DNA of 54,448 bases from the NCBI GenBank assembly GCA_034430155.1, contig DAOUET010000017.1, forward strand, positions 1 through 54,448, read 5' to 3'. A program made the position numbers and the translations under genes. The stretch comes from DAOUET01 sp034430155. Its GTDB lineage: Bacteria > Chloroflexota > Anaerolineae > Anaerolineales > UBA4823. The notes beneath the pieces are model-generated. The model was not told the DNA's origin. It searched no databases and was given only the letters and a program-made list of their open reading frames with translations. The first letter of the stretch is position 1. Each line of letters opens with the position of its first letter. Below are positions 26,451 to 34,440 of this stretch, piece after piece.

Positions 26451-26791
26451 TCATCTTTGAAGGATAATTCCTTTCATTTCGAATGATAAATGGCTCGATC
26501 CAGAAATATCCGGGGTTTATGCGCTGAACCCAAAAGCAGGTTGTTTATTCCCACTTACCTATAATCAAATTTTTTATAATCGATATCACACTATTTCTAT
26601 TTTATCAGATGCAGAACTCCCATTTAAAGTTACATTAGAAGTCTATGAGTATTTCTATTGGTATCTGTTATTTACAGATAGACAAACCCCCTTAGCGGGG
26701 GTCTGCAGTCATACTCTTTCTGGCTGAGTCGAAATAGACTCTGGAGGCTTCCATGTTGGTTTAAATGCGCACATTTAGATTATCCAGAAGG
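26451..26791. other. Non-coding stretch between ilvE and trxB
   Basis: AT-rich, no gene seen. It holds the ilvE terminator (26686-26702) and presumably the trxB promoter, which I cannot place with confidence. Confidence 0.4.
26686..26702 (-). terminator. Terminator of ilvE
   Basis: 6-bp stem ACCCCC/GGGGGT with a 5-nt loop, followed on the minus strand by TTTGTC; 90 nt after the ilvE stop. Confidence 0.6.
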
Positions 26792-27739
26792 TTAAACGAC
26801 CAGCTTTTCTCCTTTGACTGTCTCGGTATTGACTACAAGATCTAGCCATTCGTCCGAATGTTTTCCAGCACCATGAACATTTTCTCTGAATGCTTTTAAC
26901 AACGCTAAAGTGATCGGACCAACTCCCCCATTCCCTACCGTTCGGTAATCTATCATCCGAACCCCCACAACTTCAGCTGCAGTACCACTAATAAATACCT
27001 CATCGGCAATATAAAGCTGGTCACGGGTGATCATCTCTTCTATGACAGGAATTTGCATGTCTTTCGCCAAGATAATGATCGAATCCCGCGTGATACCTTC
27101 CAGCACTGTAGCTCGAGGTGGGGTAATTAATTGACCTCTTCTTGCCATGAACAAGTTTTCTCCAGTGCACTCTGCCACAAAGCCCATCGGATCGAGGATC
27201 ACTGCTTCATCATAACCGGATCGCAGAGCCAAGGTTTTCACCAACATCGAGTTAATGTAATTTCCAGCGACTTTGGATTTGGTCATATTAATATTTGGAT
27301 GCAGGCGGGTAAAGGAGGACACCATCATGTGAATACCCTTCTTCTGGGATTCTTCGCCCAGATAAGGTCCCCATTCCCAGGCAGCGATCCCTAATCTCGG
27401 GCGGGATTTGTCCATATTCAATCCCATAGGACCTTCTAAATACATCAACGGACGTATATAACATTCGTTGAAACCATTTACCTGGATCGTCTGGTGTACT
27501 GCCCGCTGCATATCCTCGACTGAGTAGGGAAAATCCTCTATCCCAATTATATGAATCGACTCGAGAAAGCGTTGGAGGTGGTCATGCAGTCGAAACACTG
27601 CTGGCCCTCGGGGCGTCTTATAGCAACGAATACCTTCAAATACCCCCGCACCGTAGTGCAAAGTCGGTGTGATGAAGTGTACGGTTGCCTTCTCATAGGG
27701 GACCAACTCACCATCCATCCATATGAAATCAGATTGCAT
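26792..27739 (-). CDS. ilvE: Branched-chain amino acid aminotransferase
   Basis: 315 residues, PLP fold-type IV. The HYGAGVFEGIRCY start, RPLMYLEG strand, the SKVAGNYINSML segment with the probable PLP Lys156, and the EVFISGTAAEVVGV region are typical of IlvE. It makes or degrades Leu, Ile and Val using glutamate. AAGGAG lies 6 nt before the ATG. It is a single gene, not part of an ilv operon. Confidence 0.94.
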   Translation of the reverse strand: MQSDFIWMDGELVPYEKATVHFITPTLHYGAGVFEGIRCYKTPRGPAVFRLHDHLQRFLESIHIIGIEDFPYSVEDMQRAVHQTIQVNGFNECYIRPLMYLEGPMGLNMDKSRPRLGIAAWEWGPYLGEESQKKGIHMMVSSFTRLHPNINMTKSKVAGNYINSMLVKTLALRSGYDEAVILDPMGFVAECTGENLFMARRGQLITPPRATVLEGITRDSIIILAKDMQIPVIEEMITRDQLYIADEVFISGTAAEVVGVRMIDYRTVGNGGVGPITLALLKAFRENVHGAGKHSDEWLDLVVNTETVKGEKLVV

Positions 27740-27919
27740 AGAATACTCCTTGGAATCATAATCAATAGAGGCTCTCTTATTTATTATATCTCCAATGCCT
27801 CATCCAAAGTACGATTCGCTGCCTCCCCTAATCTCTTGCTCACAAAATATGTGAGCAAATTTAGATTCCTGAGCAAAAGATGGAATGCCTCTCGGACTGT
27901 TTTCTTTCCCTTAAGAAAA

Positions 27920-27949
27920 ACGAGCGATGTTTCTCGGAACATCGCTCGT
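27920..27949 (-). terminator. Terminator of pnp
   Basis: 12-bp perfect stem (ACGAGCGATGTT and complement), 6-nt loop, followed by TTTTTC on the minus strand; 11 nt past the pnp stop. Confidence 0.9.
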
Positions 27950-27960
27950 ACTGATCATTC

Positions 27961-30156
27961 TCAACGCCGGTCGCGTCCACCCCCACCACGACGGCTATCT
28001 CTACGTCCACCGCTTGTACGCCGACCTCCTGGTCGGTCGTGTCTTTGCGCTTCTTCGGCTGTCCATCCTTCTAACACAGCCTGTCTCGAAAGTCGCACCT
28101 TCCCAGCTGGATCTATATCTGTCACCATCACCGTGATTTCATCCCCTGTTCGCGCAATATCTTCGACTCGATTAACATGTTCGCTGTCCAGCTGAGAGAT
28201 ATGCACCAAACCGTCAGTGTTAGGAAGGATTTCCACAAAAGCGCCAAAATCGGTGACCCGGACTACCTTTCCGGTGTAAATCCGGCCTATTTCAGGCGTT
28301 TCTGTGAGTGCCAGGATGCGATCCCTAGCTATCCTTTCACCCTCATGGTCAGTAGCGGCGATGAACACCGAACCGTCCTCCTGGATATCGATGCGTGTGT
28401 TGGTTTCCTCTTGTATGCTGCGGATGGTTTTACCTCCTGGACCAATCACAGCGCCAATTTTATCCACCGGAATATGCACGGTCGTGATCCGGGGGGCATG
28501 CGGTTTTAATTCAGATCGTGGTTTCGCAATTACTTCGATTATTTTATCCAGAATGTAAAGACGACCTTGATGGGCCTGTTCTAATGCCTCCGAAAGTATC
28601 TGGGGAGTGAGACCTATAATTTTTATATCCATCTGCAAGGCAGTGATACCCTTGGCAGAGCCAGCAACTTTAAAATCCATATCACCCAAATGGTCTTCCA
28701 GACCCAGGATATCTGTCAAGATAGCATAGCGGCCATCTTCGCTTTTTACCAGACCCATTGCAACCCCTGCAACCGGTGCTTTTATCGGGACTCCTGTATC
28801 CATCAATGCTAAAGTCGAACCGCATACCGAAGCCATTGAGGAAGAGCCATTCGAAGAGAGCACTTCAGAAACCAGCCTTAAGGTATAAGGAAACTCATCT
28901 TCAGATGGTATGACCGGTATCAGTGCCCGTTCAGCCAGGGCACCATGGCCGACATCACGGCGAGACGCTCCCCGTAATGGGCGCACCTCACCGGTTGAAA
29001 ACGGTGGGAAGTTGTAATGGTGAATATATCTCTTGGATTCAGATGGCGACAAGTTATCCAGCTCCTGAGCCTCTCGTGGTGTCCCTAAAGTTGCCAGGGT
29101 TATCACCTGGGTTTCACCCCGGGTAAAAATCCCAGAGCCATGTGCCCGCGGGCTTACTTCCACCTGGCACCAGATTGGTCGTATATCCTTGAGTCCCCGC
29201 CCATCGGGACGAATTCCTTGTTCTAAAATGCGTTCACGTACCACATATTTTAAAGTGTCTTCGAAGGCAGAGCTCACATTTCCAACCAGGGTTTCATCGT
29301 CTCCAGCCAGCTCGGCTACCACGCTTTCTTTCAACTTCTTGAACGCCTGGTTACGTTCCGCTTTAGAAAATGGTCCCTCGAATATCTCACGAATTGCATG
29401 ATCGGCTCGCTCCTGGACGGAGCTGGTTAAGTTGTCCTCCACCCGGAAGTGGTGGTAATCCCGCTTGACTTTGCCCACTTCTGCAGCCATGCGATTTTGT
29501 AAGTCAATAATCGGTTGGATGGCTTGATGGCCGAACTCTAACGCCTCCACCATGACCTCTTCAGAGACCTCATCCGCGGCACACTCCACCATCAAAATCG
29601 CTTCCCGGGTACCTGCCAGGCGCAGGTCCAGGTCAGATTCTCCTTGATCGTTAAAGGTAGGGTTGACTACAAATTGTCCGTCAATCCGTCCAATCCTTAC
29701 TGCCCCTACTGGACCTCCCCAGGGGATATCAGAAATCATCAAGGCGGTCGAAGCCGCGTTTACCGCGGCTATGTCGATTGGATTTTCCCCATCGGCAGAA
29801 AACGAATACAGGATCACCTGCACGTCATTGCGCAGATCTTTGGGGAACAGAGGCCGTAAAGGGCGGTCAGTGAGCCGCGCTGTCAGGACCGCATCTTCGC
29901 TTGGTCGACCTTCTCGACGGAAAAAAGAACCGGGGATTCGTCCGCCTGCGTACATGCGCTCTTCGTAATCCACAGTTAAAGGGAAGAAATCGATCCCTAA
30001 ACGTGGCTCATCGCTCATCGTTGCAGCTGCAAACACCATTGTGTCGCCAATCTGCACGGTGACTGCGCCACCTGCTTGACCAGCCAGATGGCCAGTTTCG
30101 ATGATGATGGGCTTATCACCCAACATGGTATTAAATTGTTTTATCTCTGGTAACAT
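27961..30156 (-). CDS. pnp: Polynucleotide phosphorylase
   Basis: 731 residues. Two RNase PH domains (the first near the N-terminus with RFFRREGRPSEDAVL-type elements, the second after residue 310 with FTRGETQVI), a KH domain (IPVDKIGAVIGPGGKTIRSI) and an S1 domain (GKVVRVTDFGAFVEILPNTDG). It degrades RNA phosphorolytically from the 3' end. The C-terminus ends in a Arg/Gly-rich tail (RPGGRRTSGGRRDSRRGGGG), probably RNA-binding. AGGAG precedes the ATG. It follows rpsO, the classical order, with a stem-loop between them. Confidence 0.97.
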   Translation of the reverse strand: MLPEIKQFNTMLGDKPIIIETGHLAGQAGGAVTVQIGDTMVFAAATMSDEPRLGIDFFPLTVDYEERMYAGGRIPGSFFRREGRPSEDAVLTARLTDRPLRPLFPKDLRNDVQVILYSFSADGENPIDIAAVNAASTALMISDIPWGGPVGAVRIGRIDGQFVVNPTFNDQGESDLDLRLAGTREAILMVECAADEVSEEVMVEALEFGHQAIQPIIDLQNRMAAEVGKVKRDYHHFRVEDNLTSSVQERADHAIREIFEGPFSKAERNQAFKKLKESVVAELAGDDETLVGNVSSAFEDTLKYVVRERILEQGIRPDGRGLKDIRPIWCQVEVSPRAHGSGIFTRGETQVITLATLGTPREAQELDNLSPSESKRYIHHYNFPPFSTGEVRPLRGASRRDVGHGALAERALIPVIPSEDEFPYTLRLVSEVLSSNGSSSMASVCGSTLALMDTGVPIKAPVAGVAMGLVKSEDGRYAILTDILGLEDHLGDMDFKVAGSAKGITALQMDIKIIGLTPQILSEALEQAHQGRLYILDKIIEVIAKPRSELKPHAPRITTVHIPVDKIGAVIGPGGKTIRSIQEETNTRIDIQEDGSVFIAATDHEGERIARDRILALTETPEIGRIYTGKVVRVTDFGAFVEILPNTDGLVHISQLDSEHVNRVEDIARTGDEITVMVTDIDPAGKVRLSRQAVLEGWTAEEAQRHDRPGGRRTSGGRRDSRRGGGGRDRR

Positions 30157-30212
30157 TTTTTCTCCTGATGCTTGCCCACCAAGTCAGGGACTGGAAGCTG
30201 CCGGCAACTGGA

Positions 30213-30247
30213 CATCACTGTAGCCAAAGGAAACTATCACAGTGATG
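30213..30247 (-). promoter_or_regulatory. Stem-loop in the rpsO-pnp intergenic leader
   Basis: 9-bp perfect stem CATCACTGT/ACAGTGATG with a 17-nt loop, flanked by weaker pairing. In other bacteria a hairpin at this position is the target of RNase processing and PNPase autocontrol; that role here is inferred. Confidence 0.5.
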
Positions 30248-30402
30248 GTTATGGTTGTCACCAGACTCCAATTCCCAACTCACGGGTTAGTAATATTTCG
30301 TTTCTTCCTGATTCTTCCCAGGAAGTTTCCGGATTTTCCATGAAAAGGTAGTCAGTAATCCTTCATCACCCCATTCGTGCCATCTACTCGGGTAAGGCTG
30401 CC

Positions 30403-30675
30403 TCACTTGCGTCGAATGCTAAGACGATCTGTTAATGCCTTATAACGCTGGTAATCCTTACGCCGGATATAAGCCAGCAACCGGCGACGCCTACCGACCA
30501 TTTTGAGCAGACCCCGACGAGATGACTCGTCATGTTTATGGTTCCTGAGGTGATCCGTTAACTGGTTGATTCGCTCGGTCAAAACAGCAACTTGCACCTC
30601 GGGAGAACCAGTGTCGTTTTCGTGACGAGAAAACTCCACCATTACTTTTTTCTTTTCAACTTTATCCAAAGACAT
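30403..30675 (-). CDS. rpsO: 30S ribosomal protein S15
   Basis: 90 residues, normal length. The FSRHENDTGSPEVQVAVLTERI and HKHDESSRRGLLKMVGRRRRLL segments are diagnostic. It binds 16S rRNA early in small-subunit assembly. A GGAG lies about 11 nt before the ATG. It heads the rpsO-pnp operon. Confidence 0.97.
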   Translation of the reverse strand: MSLDKVEKKKVMVEFSRHENDTGSPEVQVAVLTERINQLTDHLRNHKHDESSRRGLLKMVGRRRRLLAYIRRKDYQRYKALTDRLSIRRK

Positions 30676-30881
30676 GACTTCTGCTTACTCCAATTCGGTC
30701 AACAAGGTTTGTGCAGGTCTCCATACCGGTAGTGGTGTCTACAATTCAAAAGCCATATACACTATCCACCGTTAGGTCTAGTCACGACCGCCATTATACC
30801 AGAGAAAGATGCAATCAGAGTTACTGGTCTTATTGGGAGTTTGGTTGGCCTTTATCCACCCACCTATTCCAGACATATCCT

Positions 30882-31718
30882 TCAAGTGCCCGAGTCCTGA
30901 TTAGAATCAAGTAATTGATCCTGGCGTAAGGCGGCTTTAAGGCTGATCTGTGTATCTTCTGGAAAATATCGCAAGCTGTTTCGAATCAACCAAGCCGTCC
31001 CCAGGTTGTCCGTCTTAATTGCCAGGTTTTGCCGCAAAAAAAACGCAGCTTCGTTGGGAAAACGCTGGGCCAGCGCTTTGATGGTATCCAGCAAATCTGG
31101 CTTCAATTGTGCAGGAGCTGTGCGTACTTGCGGAGCCAATATCCGGTAAAGAGCTGGTAAATTTTCGAAATCCTGCGTGGCGATCAAGGTTGTTAAAGCT
31201 CGCAGACCTAATTTTTGGCTGTGAATTTCCACGGATTGCAGCCAAATTTCCACTTGTTTGAGATATTGGTCAGGGTAATTATGCCTTAAAGGATTTAATC
31301 CATCTTTAACCAAAACGTTCATCAACCGATCTTCTGTTTGGGAGGTTGTCCACTTGTCTACGCGCTCAAGATGAGCATCAGGTACGCTTGGCTTGATCTC
31401 GCCCAACAAAGAAGCTGCCAGTAGACGAAATTCGAAATATGGCTCAGCCCATAAAGCGTCGCATAAGGTCAGGCCAGCTTGGTTGTTATCCGCTGTATAA
31501 GGCGATAATTCTCTCAGGATCTGTCGTAAAACCTGAACAGGGACGTTGTAAGCGAAAAGCAAGGGTGGCGGTTCGCCTGCTTGACCAGGTCGTCGTGTTC
31601 GATCCGCATAAAAATCGAGCAATTCATGCAAACCTCCCACAAACGCTTGCGGGTCAGCAAAGGATTTAGCCAGGTTGGCCGACTGGATCTTCAATCGAGC
31701 CAGTTGAATAGCTGGCAT
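30882..31718 (-). CDS. Helical-repeat (HEAT/DNA-alkylation-repeat-like) protein
   Basis: 278 residues, almost entirely helical. Repeats such as FEFRLLAASLLGEIK, QKLGLRALTTLI and PDLLDTIKALAQRFPNEAAFFLRQNL are typical of HEAT-type pairs, and the arrangement resembles DNA alkylation repeat (AlkD-like) proteins. The catalytic Trp/Asp residues of AlkD cannot be identified with confidence, so glycosylase activity is not claimed. A GAGGATGAT ribosome-binding region precedes the ATG. It is followed, on the same strand upstream, by the LOG-type and MazG-like genes, with only about 40 nt between, so the three may be one operon of nucleotide/DNA upkeep. Confidence 0.6.
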   Translation of the reverse strand: MPAIQLARLKIQSANLAKSFADPQAFVGGLHELLDFYADRTRRPGQAGEPPPLLFAYNVPVQVLRQILRELSPYTADNNQAGLTLCDALWAEPYFEFRLLAASLLGEIKPSVPDAHLERVDKWTTSQTEDRLMNVLVKDGLNPLRHNYPDQYLKQVEIWLQSVEIHSQKLGLRALTTLIATQDFENLPALYRILAPQVRTAPAQLKPDLLDTIKALAQRFPNEAAFFLRQNLAIKTDNLGTAWLIRNSLRYFPEDTQISLKAALRQDQLLDSNQDSGT

Positions 31719-31760
31719 ATCATCCTCAACCCAATCATCAAAAAGTTGGCTCTTCCCCTT

Positions 31761-32303
31761 CTATCCATCACAAGCCTGATCCAATATCTTGATTGCTTCA
31801 TCACAGCTTTCAGCGAAAAGCAGCAATTGGCGGTAAAGCTCAGGTACATACCTATTGAAATCGAGGTAGAACTGCTCAATGAGCGCCTTCCATCCGGGAC
31901 CAATCAGGATCAATGGGCAACGAGCAATCGCTCCAATTTGAAGGTTGGACCACATCTGGGCAATTTCGGCTATGGTGCCGATTCCTCCCGGTAGGGCTAT
32001 GGCTGCATCGCAATTATCAATTAATGCAAACAATCGCTGGCGAAGGGTCGCAAACCGCATCTCCTCCTGCACCCATTGGTTTGGACGGACAGGTCGCCAG
32101 GCTTCGATCTGATCACAAGTCACACCGATTACGTGCCCACCTTGTTCAGCCACGCCACGCGAGACAGCTTCCATCGTCCCGATGTAACCGCCGGTAAGCA
32201 CTGTATGACCGGCTGCGCCCAACAATGCACCCAGTCTTTGAGCATCGCTATAGGCCTGCTCTCCCGGTCTCGGAGAGGAGCCACCAAAAACGGTAACACG
32301 CAT
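31761..32303 (-). CDS. LOG-family nucleotide phosphoribohydrolase-like protein
   Basis: 180 residues, Rossmann-type. The start VTVFGGSSPRPG, the GGYIGTMEAVSRGV loop and the key motif PGGIGTIAEI are those of the LOG/TIGR00725 family, which cleave ribose-phosphate from nucleotides such as AMP (or make cytokinins in plants). Substrate is unknown. Its start lies 3 nt after the stop of the MazG-like gene, and the ribosome-binding site GGGAGG is inside that gene, so the two are coupled. Confidence 0.85.
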   Translation of the reverse strand: MRVTVFGGSSPRPGEQAYSDAQRLGALLGAAGHTVLTGGYIGTMEAVSRGVAEQGGHVIGVTCDQIEAWRPVRPNQWVQEEMRFATLRQRLFALIDNCDAAIALPGGIGTIAEIAQMWSNLQIGAIARCPLILIGPGWKALIEQFYLDFNRYVPELYRQLLLFAESCDEAIKILDQACDG

Positions 32304-32306
32304 CAG

Positions 32307-32612
32307 CTACTTGTCCTCCCAATTACGATGATAGTTTATCTTGAGCTTTCTTAGAATAGCTTCCTCTAGATCGATCTCAGCGATGCTGGCGATTTGCAGC
32401 AGGTAAAGAGCCACATCTGCTAGCTCATCAGCCAGCTCCTGTGGGTTCCTCGGTGTTTCTTGCCATTGAAAGTGCTCCAGCACTTCACTGGCTTCTAAAA
32501 CAAGGGATATTGCCAGGTTTTGCAACGTCTGAGGCCGTAGGCTGTCGTCTTCATACCAGCCTTGAGCCTTGACAAAGCGATGCATTTCCTCGGTGAGTTC
32601 GCGGATATCCAT
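32307..32612 (-). CDS. MazG-like nucleotide pyrophosphohydrolase
   Basis: 101 residues, single-domain all-alpha NTP pyrophosphatase of the MazG/dCTPase (RS21-C6) type. The metal-binding ExxE and DxxD pattern shows in LVLEASEVLEHFQW and ELADELADVALYLL. It probably hydrolyses non-canonical or excess dNTPs to the monophosphate, a house-cleaning function that fits its coupling with the LOG-family gene. No clear ribosome-binding site. Confidence 0.88.
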   Translation of the reverse strand: MDIRELTEEMHRFVKAQGWYEDDSLRPQTLQNLAISLVLEASEVLEHFQWQETPRNPQELADELADVALYLLQIASIAEIDLEEAILRKLKINYHRNWEDK

Positions 32613-33039
32613 AATTAGGCTTGATTATATTGATCAAATTTGAAATGGTCAACCAGTCTTAGGATCGCCTCAGCAACCTATCCTCTTAAATAAATAATCG
32701 ACCGCAACCTAAAGGCTCGCTGCACCTCACAAGCACCTGATTGTATTTGTGATCTGTAGGTACACCAATCCGATATAGCCATCACCCTCTGCCGTACCTC
32801 TTAAGCCCGATTATTAGTACCTGGACTCTGCCTGTCTTGATCATCTGGAAAATTTATTAGAAATCGTGCCAATATTCCCTCCTTACTGTACAATAAAACT
32901 TATAGAACTTACGCAGTTGGTGGGAGCACGGGGGTGTTTGGGCGGGCGTTACCCAAACACCCCTGATTTTCCCCTGAACTGCGTAACTACTAACTTATTC
33001 ATGCTATCTCTATCAGTAAATCATCATGGAGAAAATAAA
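32613..33039. other. Intergenic region with repeat copy 2
   Basis: No gene seen. Contains the palindromic repeat (32904-32993) and the GGAGA ribosome-binding site of the methyltransferase just before 33040. Confidence 0.5.
32904..32993. repeat. Palindromic repeat element, copy 2
   Basis: Same unit as at 25109-25200. Here the terminal arms TTACGCAGTT/AACTGCGTAA are a perfect 10-bp inverted repeat, and the inner arms are shortened (GGGGTGTTTGGG/CCCAAACACCCC). It lies about 50 nt upstream of the methyltransferase start. Confidence 0.85.
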
Positions 33040-33933
33040 ATGAGCCGTGAAAAGCGCAAGCGCTCCCATACCGAATCAAGCGCTTTTGGAACATCTGGTC
33101 GGATAAGTCACGATTCCTCGACATTTTATGATAGTCGACTCTACGAAGGATTGAGAGGATCTGAAAAGGTGGGATATGTTGAAAATCCTGTTCCTGCTGA
33201 AAACCTCAATCGCTTCTTTTGTAAATCCAGCATCTCCATGGATGAACTACCTGATCAAAGTATCCATTTAATGGTCACCTCGCCCCCTTATAATGCCTCC
33301 AAGGAATACGACCAGGACCTAAACCTGTCTGAATATCTCGATGGATTGATGCAAGTGTGGCAGGAAACTTACCGGGTGCTTGTGCCCGGTGGCAGGGCTT
33401 GCGTAAACGTCGCAAACCTCGGCAGAAAACCGTATATCCCCCTGCACAGCTACATCGTCGACCAATTTCGAAAGATTGGCTTCCTCATGCGCGGTGAGAT
33501 TATTTGGAACAAATCTGCAAGCGCCAGCCCATCCACTGCCTGGGGCAGCTGGATGTCCGCTACTAACCCTGTGCTGAGGGATGTCCATGAATATATTCTG
33601 GTATTTTCAAAAGATACCTTCCGGAGAAAGCCCAAAGGTAAACAAAATACCATCTCGAGAGAAGATTTTCTTAAGTGGACAAAAAGCGTTTGGACTTTTC
33701 CTGCCGTTTCAGCCAAGAAAATCGGTCACCCTGCCCCCTTTCCTGAAGAATTACCTCATCGCCTGATTCAATTGTACACATTCAATGGGGATGTGGTCCT
33801 GGATCCTTACGCTGGCAGTGGCACGACTTGCCTTGCCGCTTATCTCGATGGTCGCCTGTACATTGGCTATGAGATCAATGCGGAATATATCCAGCTGGCA
33901 AATAAACGCATACAGGCATCTCGTCCTGATTAA
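33040..33933 (+). CDS. Site-specific DNA methyltransferase (beta class, N4-C or N6-A)
   Basis: 297 residues from the ATG at 33040, preceded by GGAG; an open frame reaching further upstream only reads through the repeat element. The catalytic motif TSPPYNAS is near residue 79, and the AdoMet loop DPYAGSGTT follows near residue 254; this order defines the beta class. TSPPY fits N4-cytosine or N6-adenine methylation. The target site is unknown. No restriction enzyme gene lies next to it, so it is probably an orphan regulator or solitary methylase. The first 50 residues are polar and basic. Confidence 0.9.
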   Translation: MSREKRKRSHTESSAFGTSGRISHDSSTFYDSRLYEGLRGSEKVGYVENPVPAENLNRFFCKSSISMDELPDQSIHLMVTSPPYNASKEYDQDLNLSEYLDGLMQVWQETYRVLVPGGRACVNVANLGRKPYIPLHSYIVDQFRKIGFLMRGEIIWNKSASASPSTAWGSWMSATNPVLRDVHEYILVFSKDTFRRKPKGKQNTISREDFLKWTKSVWTFPAVSAKKIGHPAPFPEELPHRLIQLYTFNGDVVLDPYAGSGTTCLAAYLDGRLYIGYEINAEYIQLANKRIQASRPD

Positions 33934-33973
33934 TCGAATAGATTTATATCCCCCAAGGTCTCGCTATCCCTTG

Positions 33974-34192
33974 CTAAGCACCAGTTTCTTCGCTTAAAGC
34001 CCGCAGGGCAGCTATCGCTGATGCGCGCTGCTCGGAATGCCAGGCAGGTTCGCTCGCCATCCGTTCCAGGTGAGACAGCACCGCCCTCCTATCTTCCGCG
34101 TTTAAAGAATTAAAAACCGCTCTGACACGTTCTGGTTGCCGGGAGAGTAGGTTATCCCAAAGGGTTTTGAGGGGATCTGGAGTTGAGACCAT
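33974..34192 (-). CDS. Small hypothetical protein, 72 residues
   Basis: Starts MVSTPDPLKTLWDNLLSR; all-helical and charged (RVRAVFNSLNAEDRRAVLSHLERMA, then SEQRASAIAALRALSEE). It has the look of a small helical regulator or adaptor, but no family is recognised. It faces the methyltransferase gene, 40 nt from its end. A TTG three bases upstream is an alternative start. Confidence 0.5.
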   Translation of the reverse strand: MVSTPDPLKTLWDNLLSRQPERVRAVFNSLNAEDRRAVLSHLERMASEPAWHSEQRASAIAALRALSEETGA

Positions 34193-34440
34193 CAAATTAC
34201 CTTTATTATGCCAGAAATTTTACTCATTCCATCTTTGAGCTGAACTCCGGTGACACAAAAATGGGAAATCGACCATCGCCACCTATCTGCACAAACATCT
34301 TCCATAAGAAAATCCGCTTGACGAGCAGAAAGATGCGGTCGGTCTGGTCTGGCCCTATTGCTGTTCTCATCCAAATGTGGATTACAATAAGGTGAAAAGC
34401 GATCTAAGACATAACCTGTAACAAAGTATACGATCTTACC

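Noticed and set aside
27551..28195. 214-codon plus-strand ORF
   Set aside because: Antisense to the ilvE 5' end and the pnp 3' end, including the terminator; composition is that of a shadow frame.
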